A stretch of DNA of 64,000 nt from Bemisia tabaci (taxonomy: Eukaryota; Arthropoda; Insecta; Hemiptera; Aleyrodidae), in assembly GCF_918797505.1 (NCBI RefSeq), contig NC_092797.1:32191372-32255371 (forward strand). Direction: 5' to 3'. Positions 27,001 to 38,448 of this stretch are shown here, piece after piece (positions within the stretch are counted from its first letter, which is position 1; every line of letters starts with the position of its first letter). Both the position numbers and the translations under genes were made by a program. Under the pieces are notes generated by a model. It made no database searches, was not told the origin of the DNA, and worked only from the letters and a program-made list of their open reading frames with translations.

Positions 27001-30000
27001 CTTGGAAGGTCCATCTTTTTCTACTCGGTCTAATCTAACGATAAGCCTCCGGTCATACAGTACTTGATTATGGAGCATAGCTGAAAATTTGTTAAGGGAG
27101 ATACTTTTCGATGGAAACAAGCAATATTCTAATCAGAATTGGTGACAGAGTATCCCTCTCCTTCTACAAATCACATATTAGGAGTGGAAAGAGGTAACTT
27201 TGATGATAATGATACAAATAACCGTTGAATCAATTCCTTCTTTTTAATCAGATCTATCTTTCTTCCAACAGTAAATATTTTCCCCCTTCCAAATCTCTCA
27301 AACATGGCTGTTGCTATTTCTCCTCCACAATTACAAGGTTTAGCCTGACTCTAGTTTATAAGTACAGGGAATTTTGGTGTTTGTAAAGTGTTTTCTTGTC
27401 CCCTCATGTGAATAAGGAAAGAATTATCAATAAAATGTGTCTCGCAAGAGGCTGACCAGCCTCCATCAGGCTTATATGCTAAATACGTGGAAGAATTGAG
27501 AAAATTGAGGATAGATTAGTGGAATTTGTCCACATTTGCCATTTGTTTTGCCATTGTTTGCCACACAGAAAAAGTTTGTACGATAATCCTAGACCTGCAG
27601 CAGGGAATGATTTCAATGATTTTTTACGTGTTTGTAGTTCCAGAACAAGCAACTTGCTGCATTACTAGGGTTGCGAGATCAGGCTTTTTCTACACCGCTA
27701 GCTTAGAGACTTGAAAAAGGATACAGATGGCTTGTACTGCTTCAACAGGATGATCATATTCGATGACAGCAAAACCTCGGCTTTTACCATCCTTGTCCAC
27801 ACTCAGGTCACAATCTACAATTTTGCCAGCTAGCTTGAACACTTCTCTTAATTTTTTTTCGTCCACTTTATAGTCCAGCTAGAACAGAAATTTAAAAAGA
27901 ATTAACAAAATATTTAAGAACAAGGTTGCCACGGAATTTGGGAAATTAATTTCCCTGATTTCCCAGACAATTTTTGCTACAATTCTCTACATTTTTTAGT
28001 ACAGACATAATTTGACACAGTTTTCACACAAAATTTGTTGTGCAAAGCATCAAACCCATTCTAGAAAGCAAATAAAAATGACTTGACAATTTTTGCCTCA
28101 CATTTCCTCATTTTCCCTGACTTTTTAGAATTCCCTGATATTCTCGGTTTTCCCTAGCTACGAAAACCTTGTAAAGAGAAAAAGAGAGTAGAAAATTAAT
28201 TTTGCGCAATCAATTCTACTAAATTATTGGGAAATGTTAATTACCTTCTCCATCCAATATTTTCTTCCACCTCTCCTCTCCCTGCTGCTGGTAGAACCAC
28301 CAACTGCTTCCAAAATTCACCCGGGTGTTTTCTGGTATTTCAAGCTAATATAATTAGTTCTGGCTGATACGTTATGCAGGCACCCTTTGATGACAGCATC
28401 ATGTCAACTGTTGATGATATCATCACACCTACCGTTGATAATGTAGCATTCGTTAATGATGTAATCAAAGTAGTCACATTCATACCTCCAAAATCATTAT
28501 CTTCATATTTCAATTTAACATTTCCAATAAATATATGTATGCCTCAACAGGCATACGCTCAAATTGATTTGCTTTTTATTCTAATTTTCAGCAATTCTGT
28601 TAATAATATAAGCTCGTTTGAACCAGCCTATCCAGAATCAAAAGACACCTTTGCAACCATCTCATTTTGAAGACTGTTTTCCACATACTTCCCATTTTCA
28701 GCTTTTCTTCCTATGGATTTCCTAATTAAGAACACAACCAGCAGATTGCATCTTTGAGAAGTTCCTACGCACCTGATGATAACAAAGAGACTTCTCAAAT
28801 TTTTCAATCAAAGATGATGAGCCATGATTGAATTGATATCTTGCTTACAAGTTAAGTCATTAAAATGAAAATACTTACATTGGCAACAAATATTTTGTTA
28901 GTTAGAGGTCCTTGGATCCAAAGAGACTCTAAAAATTGTGGGGACAGTCCGTAAGTATTTCCATACTTGTTCCCACCACTTTGATTGTTCATGGGGGGAT
29001 CATTCCAATTACTGTGGTTGTTCATTGATCCACCACCGCCACCTCCACTTCTTTCATTGCTTCGAACTGATCTACCACCAAAACCAACAGGGCGGCCTTG
29101 CTTGTCACGTTCAACATCAAAGTTCTGCAAAGAGAAATGCACACTTAAATTGGGGCAAGAATGAAGCCACTGCAACATCAGATAACTGTTTGCTCAACTG
29201 CCAGCCATGCTAGGCCAGCTAACTCACTCAGTTGCACAAATAGTTTTTCTCATTCCTAAGAAATGGTGTCATGTCTATACATCGGTTCCAAGTATCCCTT
29301 ACACCCACCCGTGATTTCGATGTGGAGGGCTATTCGAGCGGAGCATCATGCGGTAAAACTTGCAGCTCGGCCCACCGTTTGAACATGCTTTCTCAATCTT
29401 AACCTAACCGAAACTGCACATGTATGAGTGGCACTTTCCTTACGCTAAAAAAATTCAGGACTTTTCTCAGAAAAACATCAGCTATGTGCAATCTCTTTAT
29501 CAGAATAGAAACAAATTGTTTTTGACCCCTGACTCCACTAAATGGACTGAAATGCTCTGATTGAGACATCGGATGGGTCTGAACTATTGTTATTGTGGCT
29601 CAGTCACATATCAATAGGGGAAATCACATCATTAGATAAGGCAAATGAGAGCACATTCAGAAAGTCAGAGGATGGAAAAAAGAGCATTTTATCATTCTTG
29701 AATACTGCTTTGCAAGCAGCAAGTACGGAAAAATTTCAACGAAATGCAGTCTCATCTTTAATTGTTTAATATCAAAGTGGCTATCAAACCTTTCAAGAAA
29801 AGAAGAGAAACAGACCGGGGATAAAACTAAACACACCCTCCAAAGGGATATTAATAAAAAAAAATTTTAACTAGATGTGATCAAATTATTTCAACAAGTA
29901 ATTGGGTATTTTTTTCCACAGTAAGACCTCGAATATCCAATTCCACAGGACTGCTGAAGCAATCCATTACAATACAAAATCTGTTAACTCAGATCCGATG

Positions 30001-33000
30001 AATTGAGGTCTTACTATGTTATAAGACTAAAACGTGAGTGGAAACATGGGAAATGATATCTAATGAAACAGAGAGTAAATAACCATTCAACTAGTGAAAA
30101 CATGAAATTGACTTGATCCCTACAATATTGGGTGAAGAGATGAACAGAAAAAATATCCATCCCAGAAAATTTAGGATACAGTTTCATGTAATCACATTCA
30201 CTATTTCATTTTGAAAAAAAAAGGAAAAAAGAACAGACCTCTTTGACAACCAGTTTGCGACCTTTCAGTTCATAGCGGTGCATTTTTTCAACGGCTTTTT
30301 GGGCTAATTCAGGAGAATGGAACTCAACTATGCCGCAGCCTCTAGGCTTATCATTTTCATCGACAAATAACTCTACGAATGCTACCTCACCAACTGAAAA
30401 AAAAATCCATGTCATTAATGTATGAAGTGAAAGAATACATGGACTCATACTGCACACTCCATGCCTCTGTTTTTATTGAATTTATGATACATTACATTGC
30501 ATTTATTAGTATACAAAGTCATGATAAAATGGGTCAGATGCGCTCGTCACATAATCATGTTTTGATGCTTGATTCTTGTAGATTAGCTGAAAATAAAAGA
30601 TCAGTTCAAACCACAACTTTCTACATTCAATATTAACAGAGACATTGCGCTTTGAAAAGTCGTGTTACGGACGTCATCCACTGCGATAATGACACCCTCG
30701 GTTTCTTCCTCTTTTGTTCGATCAGTGATGCAGAGGGTACAATGTGAAATTTCAACGACCTTAAACGTAAACAAACTGAGGTGAACTGACTGACCGCCTA
30801 ATCTCTTCGCGGCAAGTGCGTTATCTCCTGGTAAGAAGATCTTTAAAGTGCAAATACGTCTGTTTCTTGAATTTGTGTGTCGTTGAAGTTTCGCGTTGCA
30901 CCCTCTGCATCACTGATCGAACAAAAGGGCAAGAAACCAAGGGTGTCACCGCCGTGGTGGATGACGTCAAAAACCAGACTTCTCAAAGGGCGATATCTCA
31001 ATTAATATTGAACATAGAAAGTTGTGGTTTGGAGAGATCTTATTGTTTGTCGCTAATCTACAGGAATCAAGCATCAATACACAATTCTGTGACCAGTGCA
31101 ACTGACCTATTGAAGGTGCTGCAGTCACTTTCAAGCCACCAGAACTCAAACTTCTGGGCAACACTGGCTACACTAGGCTAAGCTGGCTCTGACTAGATTG
31201 GCAATAGAACCTGATGAAAATTTCATTTTTGGATATATCCTGATTCAACAACTATAAGAACAAAATTAGAGTGAATATTACTGTAACAACTTTAAAGAAA
31301 CACTATTTCAGGTTTAGACTAACTGCCTATACTGCAGCGATGTAAGTTTGCGTTTTGAGTTCTGTTTCAGAATTTTAAATTGATCATTCAGTGGGGTTAA
31401 GAACTTTTCATTTGAACTTTGTTATACCTAACTTACTTACTGAGTTTAGCTCTTAGCTCTAACAATATGATAAAAAGTTAAACAAGATATCATAATCAAG
31501 CTTCTATTTTGATTTCTCACTACTGCATCATGTGGTATAACATTAAAGTGATTCTATGTGATCTAGGGATAAGATCCGCCACCACATTGCGATACCTCGC
31601 AGTTTATACCTTGCAGAAGCAATGATTATTGTTAAGTACCAGGTAATACAAGAAACTTATCCACAATGTTTAGCAGCATTACTTAATACTGAGTAGAATG
31701 ACTTTAAATTTGTCATTCAATTAACATCAAATTCATGGAAAATTTACATTTGAAACTACAATAATGGACATCGCCCATTGACTCAATACTTATGTAAGAG
31801 AGAGTTATTATACCACTATCTATCTCTGCTGCTAAACGTTATAGATCAGTTTCTTGCATTAACTCATGAGTAACAATAATTATTGCTTCTCACAGACGCA
31901 AACCATGAGGCAGCGCTGTGGGGAGGCCGATCTTGTCCTTAGATCACATGAAATCATCTTAAGTTGAGGGTTTTAAGGGCAGTGGCTTAAATTACAACTT
32001 GCCAGTAATACTTTAGTCAATTCATGAGTTGGATAAAAGCAGTTACAATTTAGTAATTCTAATTGCTTTACCTTTCTCTCTGAATAAATCCTTCAATTCT
32101 TGCCACCTGTAGTCATAGGCAATGTTGGAGACATACACTCTGCGATCACCAACCCCACCACTTTTCTTGGATAGAGGGCTACGATCTCGCATACCGCCAG
32201 AATTTGACTGCCGATCGTTTCTCCTGGATCGGTCACGGTCTCTGCTGCCAGATCTGAAAGAAATTGATTATAAACATTCAGAAGAATTAAAGAAAGCACT
32301 GCACCCAACTAGAGGTTAGAATCTACAATCACCAGACCTCACTATACATGGGTACCAATTCCACCTCGTTTCCTTGGAAGTGTGTAAAATTACAAATGTA
32401 CATAAGCTGAACGTATATCAGTTCGGATTTGAAAATCGGAGAAAAAGAAGGAAGAATCGCCTGAGTACTTATATGTTTAAAATTTGGCTGACAATAACTA
32501 TGAGAAAATACTGCACAATGCCAGAATGTTCAACTGAGTAACCAGTACTTATAGTATAGTCACTGAGCTGATACCGTGAAAAAGGGTCCAGCTATTATGC
32601 TATCAACAATGGACCACTAGACAAGGTACGACTTTAAGCATTCTAATACATGTTTCCGAACCAGAATTTCACGCGGAACACGATTTGCACGACGAAAATT
32701 ACTGAAATCAACTCCTAAGGAAGATATTAACGTTTTTATTTCACATTGGTTATGAGGAATTTGAAAGGCCCGCTCACAAGAAACTCAAAGCTCTACGTGA
32801 GTCAAATCGCGCACTACAACGGTTTCAGCAAGCTTCTCAATCGAGCAATGTTCATTTTCCACTATGTGTTGTTCAAACTATTGGTAATTTGCTATAGCTG
32901 AGCCAAAGTGTCAAGATTGAAGTTGAAGATTTTTACATCGCAGAGACTGTCATGATAAACATTTAGCGCGCGATGTGAATCACGTAGAGCATTGAGTTTT

Positions 33001-33560
33001 CATGAGCGGGTGGTTTGAATTCACGCATCAAGAATCATTAAATATCTTCGTCAGGAGTTGATTTTGGTAATTTTCGTTGTGCGTATCGTGTTCTACGTGA
33101 AATTTTGGTTGAGAAACATGTATCAGAATGCTGAAATTTGTACCTTGTCTAGTGGTCCATTGGCTTGGTGCTCTTGTTCTTCATTTACCACCCACGCCGT
33201 GCCTAGTCTACATAAAATAAAAGTAAACATTTGTGCAGCCTTCACCCAGAGCAGCTAAATACAGAGGGATTATAAAATAAATATTGGTCTGAGCTGATGC
33301 GAAAAAATGGCTAAGTAGTGATCTCGTAGTTGGCCTTCAAAGGAATCGGCCGCTTGGTTCCCTTTACTTATTGTCGGCAAATGGGCCTATCAATAGAAAT
33401 GGAAGAAATGGATAGGGTTCTGCAGCTATGTGGTGCATAGCATTGATAGAATTAAAAAAATTAAGGAGGTTGAGTGTTGAGAAAGTCGGCCTGTCTAACC
33501 AAACAAACAAGAGTGAAGAGCTTCTACATACCGATCTCTTTTGATGTCTCTATTGTCCAT
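20906..33560 (-). CDS. rump: hnRNP M / Rumpelstiltskin-like RNA-binding protein, complete (12 exons)
   Basis: The joined coding exons give 550 residues plus stop (1,653 nt). Order: Arg/Asp/Ser-rich N-terminus (1-47); RRM1 at 48-121 (RNP2 VYVSNI, RNP1 RGCGIVEF); a Gly/Asn-rich linker (123-196); RRM2 at 198-275 (RNP2 IFVANL, RNP1 RGFAVIEY); a low-complexity Ala/Asn/Gly/Gln region (about 290-478); and RRM3 at 480-550 (RNP2 VVVSNL, RNP1 KDYGIIRF), ending eight codons after a final GRTIS. RRM1 and RRM2 match the hnRNP M family closely (WQELKDLFREK, LDYKV, KDGKSRG, EAVQAI). The family binds G/U-rich RNA in the nucleus and affects splicing; the fly homologue also binds nanos mRNA. The start is chosen because ATG opens a short exon that splices in phase into the RS-like N-terminus. 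Exons: 33532-33560, 32072-32253, 30239-30393, 28879-29124, 27725-27878, 26931-27080, 25921-26010, 25118-25177, 23113-23298, 22512-22643, 21586-21662, 20906-21097. Confidence 0.93.
21586..21662 (-). CDS. rump: rump exon 11
   Basis: Leads into RRM3 and ends at RNP2 (TDTVVVSN) in phase 0, the same relative position as the exon 4/5 junction in RRM2. Acceptor TCCAG, donor GTAAGT. Confidence 0.93.
22512..22643 (-). CDS. rump: rump exon 10
   Basis: Encodes GRDFDSLSAAFNNSDRDFHR and a Ser/Gly stretch. Symmetrical phase 1-1; acceptor GTTTAG, donor GTGAGT. Confidence 0.9.
23113..23298 (-). CDS. rump: rump exon 9
   Basis: Ala/Gly/Asn-rich low-complexity segment (SNLIGAAAAANPTDLSS). Symmetrical phase 1-1; acceptor TTACAG, donor GTAAAT. 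Confidence 0.9.
24541..24825. other. Intron 8 segment with possible DNA-transposon relic
   Basis: The CG-bearing stretch from about 24625 to 24820 stands out from the AT-rich intron. GGGCCGATTATTGAA at about 24774 resembles the GGGGCGATTATTGAAATG terminus of the palindromic element at 38316-38448. No second terminus was identified. Confidence 0.25.
25118..25177 (-). CDS. rump: rump exon 8
   Basis: 60-nt symmetrical phase 1-1 exon (NNPAVALAANQLGTGQLQ). Acceptor TTCTAG, donor GTAAGT. Confidence 0.85.
25921..26010 (-). CDS. rump: rump exon 7
   Basis: 30-codon piece of the low-complexity region (NIPNISQPTISAQTLAQ). Acceptor TTACAG, donor GTATGT; it is symmetrical (phase 1-1), so it could be skipped without a frameshift. 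Confidence 0.88.
26931..27080 (-). CDS. rump: rump exon 6
   Basis: End of RRM2 (MLHNQVLYDRRLIVRLDR) and the start of the Gly-rich spacer. Acceptor TTTCAG, donor GTGAGT. Confidence 0.94.
27725..27878 (-). CDS. rump: rump exon 5
   Basis: Core of RRM2 (LDYKV ... KDGKSRGFAVIEY ... EAVQAI). Acceptor TTCTAG, donor GTATCC; it ends after one base of a Ser codon. Confidence 0.94.
27921..28171. mobile_element. Degenerate hAT-like MITE relic in rump intron 4
   Basis: The left end CAAGGTTGCCACGGAATT and the inverted right end CAAGGTTTTCGTAGC bracket about 250 bp with repeated TTCCCTGA motifs near both ends. That pattern is common in arthropod hAT-type elements. The ends are diverged and no target duplication was recognised. 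Confidence 0.4.
28879..29124 (-). CDS. rump: rump exon 4
   Basis: 82 codons in phase 0: NFDVERDKQGRP, a six-glycine run, an Asn-rich linker, then the first strand of RRM2 ending IFVAN. Acceptor TTGCAG, donor GTAAGT. Confidence 0.93.
29920..30015. repeat. Small inverted-repeat element in rump intron 3
   Basis: AGTAAGACCTCGAAT at 29920-29934 is mirrored by AATTGAGGTCTTACT at 30001-30015. Arms of 15 bp around 66 bp look like a short mariner/pogo-type MITE; a TA duplication cannot be confirmed. Confidence 0.45.
30239..30393 (-). CDS. rump: rump exon 3
   Basis: Second half of RRM1 with RNP1 RGCGIVEF, ending VVKE in phase 0. The donor is the weak GTCTGT, but frame and homology fix it. Confidence 0.93.
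30525..31113. mobile_element. Long foldback element (about 235-bp arms) in rump intron 2
   Basis: The left arm (about 30525-30759) is repeated in inverted orientation at about 30879-31113, around a 119-bp spacer. The best-matching core begins at TTGATGCTTGATTC (30562) and is mirrored by GAATCAAGCATCAA ending at 31077. The arms differ at scattered positions, so this is an aged foldback element or two copies of a dispersed repeat inserted head to head. It would form a long double-stranded stem in the rump pre-mRNA. Confidence 0.8.
32072..32253 (-). CDS. rump: rump exon 2
   Basis: Encodes the Arg/Ser/Asp-rich N-terminus and the first half of RRM1 (RRVYVSNI, WQELKDLFREK). Acceptor TTTCAG, donor GTAAAG; it ends after one base of codon 71. 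Confidence 0.95.
33532..33560 (-). CDS. rump: rump exon 1 (start)
   Basis: ATG and the first nine residues (MDNRDIKRD) plus two bases of codon 10. The donor is GTATGT. Confidence 0.8.
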
Positions 33561-33757
33561 ATTGCGCAAATTCACTAGTTAGTTATAGAATAAAGGTAAA
33601 AGTCAAAAGTCAAAAATTAAAATAACGAATTACCGACACTTCCCACCTAACTAACGTGCCACGGACGCCGCTTGATAAAAGGCGAGAAAGAAGATGGCGG
33701 AAAGCGGCGTGATGATGGTGGTGGTGGTAATTTTTGGTCTTGATTTTTGGTCAAAGA

Positions 33758-34440
33758 TGCGTTGTTAAAGTCCACAACTGCCCAACGAAAATTACCCGTT
33801 GAGTGTTGAGCTCAACGAAAGCGTTGGTAAATTCCGGTGGATTTACCCGTTTTCCAAGATGGCTGCTCAGCAAACTGCCCACCAGCTCAGCGAGGTTTCT
33901 GGCTGCTGCGGACCGCTGCCGAGTTTGCTGGATTGTTATTCCGCCATTTTTTTCTCACTTTAACCTCACACTTTGCCGTTCGCCAGTCAGTCTAGGGAGA
34001 ATTGCTTGTTTTGTTTGTTCTTTCCTCTTCCTCCGCGACTTCCGTTGTGCTCTGCTCTTTTTCTTTTTACGAAGATGTGGGTCCTCATTCTATTGAATAT
34101 CATTACTTTAAAAGTGGAACTGCCAGAGCAGTTTCCATGAGCATATTATCCTCTTCTTCGTCAATCATGTCAAACACTAAAATAATGCTTCACAGAAGAT
34201 TGAGAAGATTCTTTCGAACGAAAAAAGCTTTGACTTTATCACCGGGCACATATATCAAAAATTTCATTATCAATTTCACAACATCAACATAACCTCCAAA
34301 TCATCTCAATCCAACGGGAATTTAACAACGGCACCAAGATTTTCTTCCGTCCGTTGAGCTGACGTCGTCGTTGAGATGACGTCAATCCTGCGGAGAGTCG
34401 GCCATTTTCGTTGGGCAGCAAAAGTAATTTAACAACGCAC
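33758..34440. mobile_element. TIR-flanked element just upstream of rump
   Basis: TGCGTTGTTAAA followed by CTGCCCAACGAAAAT at 33758-33792 is mirrored by ATTTTCGTTGGGCAG and TTTAACAACGCA at 34405-34440. Similar AATTTAACAAC motifs recur inside (about 34319). The element starts only about 200 bp upstream of the rump start codon, so it overlaps the likely promoter. The arms are imperfect and no target duplication was found. Confidence 0.55.
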
Positions 34441-34490
34441 CTCAACTAACGATTGAAGAGTGACGTCACGACATGACAATCGTGACGTCA
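34377..34490. promoter_or_regulatory. Cluster of three TGACGTCA (CRE/ATF-type) palindromes
   Basis: Perfect 8-bp TGACGTCA occurs at 34377-34384, 34461-34468 and 34483-34490, with a near-match TGACGTCG just before. The last two sit in a larger inverted repeat, GTGACGTCACGA ... TCGTGACGTCAC, at 34460-34491 around 8 nt. In animals this sequence binds CREB/ATF bZIP dimers. It lies about 0.8-0.9 kb upstream of the rump start. Confidence 0.5.
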
Positions 34491-34499
34491 CAGCTGGAA

Positions 34500-37400
34500 A
34501 ATGGAAAAATCCTATGAAAATCCTCCGGTTTGGAAAATTCCAAATCCTTGCTCCAGAATAATGACTTTTCAGATAGTCAAGGGCAAAATTCATCAACCTG
34601 TATTGCTGCGGCAAGTTCATTTGGCTGTCAAAAGTTGAAGGCCACACCGGAAGCACTTTTTCACGGATATGTTGATAACACGTTGAAAAATGTGCATTTG
34701 CGCAAATAAAAATATATTATTATTATTATATAGTTAAATTTTGTAAAAGGACCACATTTTGCAGTGAGAAACTGCTAATTCTGATCCGCTTTAGAAACAA
34801 CTAATATGTCATCAATTCCCTTGAGCGAATACCTGGGTGCTTTAACGTACAACCCAAAAATAATAATAAAATATCATGCAGGTAATAAAAACAAAACGCA
34901 ATCTGACCAAAACCAAAATTTGCAAGAGTTTTGCAAAATTCAACTAAGTATTTTTTTTTTTTTGGATAGGTTGCAGCACTTACTGTGAACTCATACCCAA
35001 GCTCTTCTTTTCAGGATTGAGAAATTAAATCAAGACTCTGGCTTGAATAAGTAATTACTTACTTATAATAATTGTTTTAAAATAGGGTAATCAGCTAGCC
35101 TAATTGGCTAGAAAAATAATATGAATGCATGCGAGCGTAGGGGGTCTCAATAAATGGGTAATGGTATTCAGCAGCTACCTACCTATCCCTAATTTTCAGA
35201 GGAGAGGAAACTCATCACACCTCAGGCCCAAATCTGACACCTCTTGTTACGGCTACAACCTGTGGCTATATTTGACAAGCACTCTCCTGTACCTGCCTGT
35301 TAAATTAAAACTGGAGCTGATCAAGACTTAGTTCCAGAATGTCTTACCAGAATTTGAAATGTTATTAGAAACATGTAATTTATCATATGAGCCCTGCTAT
35401 CCCCTAAAATGGTGTTCTGCTTGATAAGCGGCCCATAGCTATACCTATGCTTACCATCCTCAGGCACAAACCTATCAGTGATAGATAAATATTAACTTCA
35501 AACTCAAGAGTCCAATTTTTTTTGGAAGTATACTAATCCAAGTTTTTATGGGTAAGAATAAAAGTCTGCATAACCACCTCCGTTCAGTTAGGTATGTTCT
35601 CTTGTCATATGCGTAGGATTAAAAGTGAGATTCTTCATTAAAAGGAAAATTAATTAAAGGAATCTTTATCATCAATTCTGAGCAGCTCTGTTAGATAAAA
35701 AACGTGTTTGTTGCTGCTCTGCAGTTTGTTTTGATATAAAATACAAATATTTGATTTGGAAAGTATTTTAAATATGATTATACATGATTAAATTTAATTA
35801 GTAAGTTTCATTCTATTTTGCCTCAGAAAAGTCGAGATATTTTCCACCATGCTTAGGATAGTTAAAAATTAACTAATTTCGAAACTTGGACGTAATATTT
35901 TCATTGCCTGATTACTATCAAAGGTAGATTATTAGTCTCGTAAAGGTTAATGGAAAATTTACAAATGACTGGAATTTGATGAAATTCAATTATAAACTGA
36001 GAATTACGGAGTGAATTGAGACTGAGAATATCCTTGATTTCTAAATATAAAATTTTTGGAGGAATTACGTATAGCAGAATGATCTATTTTGCTAAAATTA
36101 GGTGTAAATAGGAATTCCACCCTATGATGTCACAAGGCAGTAAATTTTCTTACTTTAGAATCTATTTTTCTCCAATTCCTAAAAGATATCAGTAAAAATG
36201 GTAAATACCACCAGCTCTGCGCATCAAACTTGTTCATACATAGAGTAATAAAATTTCCTCATGAAAAGTACATATCCATTGTTTTTGTCAGGAACCGCCA
36301 ATCTTAGAAAAATGTAATTTAAATGATACTCTCTTGATATGAAGAAAGTCAAGACTTTAATAAGTACAAATTTTTAATTACAAAAAGGAACAACGGTTTG
36401 TACCACATTCAGTGCAAAACAACCAAAACAATTTTTTTCAAAAACTGAGGGCACAATAGATTTATGTTTTCTTCAAATTATAAAAAAAAACATAGACACA
36501 TTTTTCAATATTTAAACTTTTTGCTAAATTATTTGAAGTCGTTTTTTCTTCTTTATTCAGGAGCAATAAAGAAGAAAAATTGAATTTTAAGTTTAATTCC
36601 TCAGGTCATAACCATCCATCAAAAATTTCAAAAATCTTGCCAGGACAAAAATTATTTTTAGAGTTATTACAATGCATGTATCAAATTAAAGAAAAATGTT
36701 TCCTTTAAGTTTCCTTATTTTAAACCTTTAGACTACTTTCAACTATAGACCAGAGAGATGTCAGAGAAAATAATTTTTGAACGGCAACTGTACACAGGAA
36801 AAAGGTAGATACTCATCAAAATCTAAAAGAAAACCATGAGTGGTACTTAATGACTATTTTGCCACATTTTAGAAGTAAAAGAAAAAAAGTCATCAAAGAT
36901 TAAGAGAAAGACTGGAATACAATGCGACCAATTTTATTCCTTGGAGGTACAGCAGACTGAGTACATTTAGACAGAGTTCAGCAGAAATGCATCAAGTTGC
37001 ATCAAAATTGGACCAAGAGAAAGAGAGTTTCAGTTTTATTTTTCCATGAGACTCGATGTTAAAGACAGAGTTTAATGACTTTTTGATGTTAGATACATTT
37101 TTCTTGACTAAGAATTATTACAACGGACAGTGCACAACGAGTTCAATTCAGAATTACACTAAACTTGCTTATTCTAAAATGCGATTTTTTCTAACTTTGT
37201 GCATTTCTAATAAACTTGGTTCATTTATGTTATGTACAAGGAAACTCAGAAGAAATGAATTAAGACTCAGCTTAACCAACTTAAAACTACCTGTCCAAAC
37301 ACACTGACGGAAACCTCCTTCACTTGATCAAGCTAATGTGTACCCAGTTTAATTTGGCTTTGTTTACTTTAGGCTGGCATAAGAGAATCTGGATAACAGA

Positions 37401-37562
37401 AATACTACTGACCAAAAAGTGAGGAGTGTTTTGGAGAATGCAAAGATTTTGGTCTTTTTGATTGAAGATCATGGAAAACCTTCCATTCATAAACTTAAAA
37501 CACAGAAATTTACCTAGGCTTAAATTAAAAACATTATCTCGTTGCATGATTAGATATTTCAG
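34500..37562. other. Intergenic, nothing recognised
   Basis: AT-rich DNA with simple repeats (an ATT run near 34712-34730). No exon-like or family-like sequence was seen. Confidence 0.5.
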
Positions 37563-37563
37563 A

Positions 37564-37691
37564 ACTGGACGCATTTAAATCAAAAGGAACTATATCCATC
37601 TTGACATGAGTCCTGTCATGCATGTATTCTTACAGATCTTAGGGCTCATGTAAGAATGGATCTAATTCCTTTTGATTTAAATACGTCCAAT
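37564..37691. mobile_element. 128-bp hairpin MITE
   Basis: AACTGGACG at the left is mirrored by CGTCCAATT at the right. The arms continue (ATTTAAATCAAAAGGAA against TTCCTTTTGATTTAAAT) and inward through CATGAGTCCT against AGGGCTCATG. The whole unit folds into one stem of about 50 bp with a short loop. Confidence 0.75.
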
Positions 37692-38315
37692 TGGGATTAT
37701 GATGATGCTGATCCTACGGCAGGTTCAAGGGACAAACTTTACTGATACAGTACAATAAACACTCACAACAGCATAGGTAATTTTGAAATTCTTATAGTAA
37801 ATAGCCAACCAGACATACTTTTCCCATGCTTTGGACATTGATTTACCTATACTGCCTTGCTAAGGAAAAACGCTGTATGAACATCCAAGAGTTGCCAAAT
37901 TATTGCCGATAAAATGTATGTTTTCCAGAGTTATGAATATTTGCTCTTATAATTTTCAGATAATTTAGATCTAATTTCAAGTACAATTCTCTGAAAAATT
38001 CGAAGAAAAATATACAGGTTTCCCTAAAAATTCACACGCATCAAAGGAACTTTGGCTGATTATAATTCCTTGGCATGGCAGTGTGGTCTGAACATTTAAA
38101 TTGGACAGAGTAAAATAAAGGGCACTCATGGACATGCAGAGAATTCCAACATCTAATTTCTGCAATGATTTGCTAACCGCAGACCAGGCTAATTAAGGTA
38201 TTATTCCTATTGTATCCTTACAGAGCCTTGCCACTGGCCTAGTTTCCACAGGCTACTGCACTGTTATTTATGAAAGATTTCAAGAGGGACAACTGTTACA
38301 AAAGTTATGGCAGCG

Positions 38316-38448
38316 GGGCGATTATTGAAATGCTATCGACTGTATGTCACCGCTTTGTCGAGTCGCGCCATCGACTGAGTGGCTCTTAGTCGATGGCGCA
38401 ACACGACAAAGCGGCGACATACAGTCGATAGCATTTCAATAATCGCCC
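38316..38448. mobile_element. 133-bp near-perfect palindromic MITE
   Basis: Arms of 61 bp (38316-38376 and 38388-38448) differ at only three positions and enclose an 11-nt loop. The terminus reads GGGCGATTATTGAAATG. A related single arm lies at 39951-39989. No coding capacity. Confidence 0.9.

Noticed and set aside
28374..28670. 98-codon open stretch in rump intron 4
   Set aside because: Low-complexity, no splice context in phase with rump, and no family motifs.
30816..31181. 121-codon open stretch in rump intron 2
   Set aside because: Covers one arm of the foldback repeat and is explained by it.
33803..34096. 97-codon open stretch upstream of rump
   Set aside because: Falls inside a TIR element, is Phe/Leu-rich, and has no recognisable domain.
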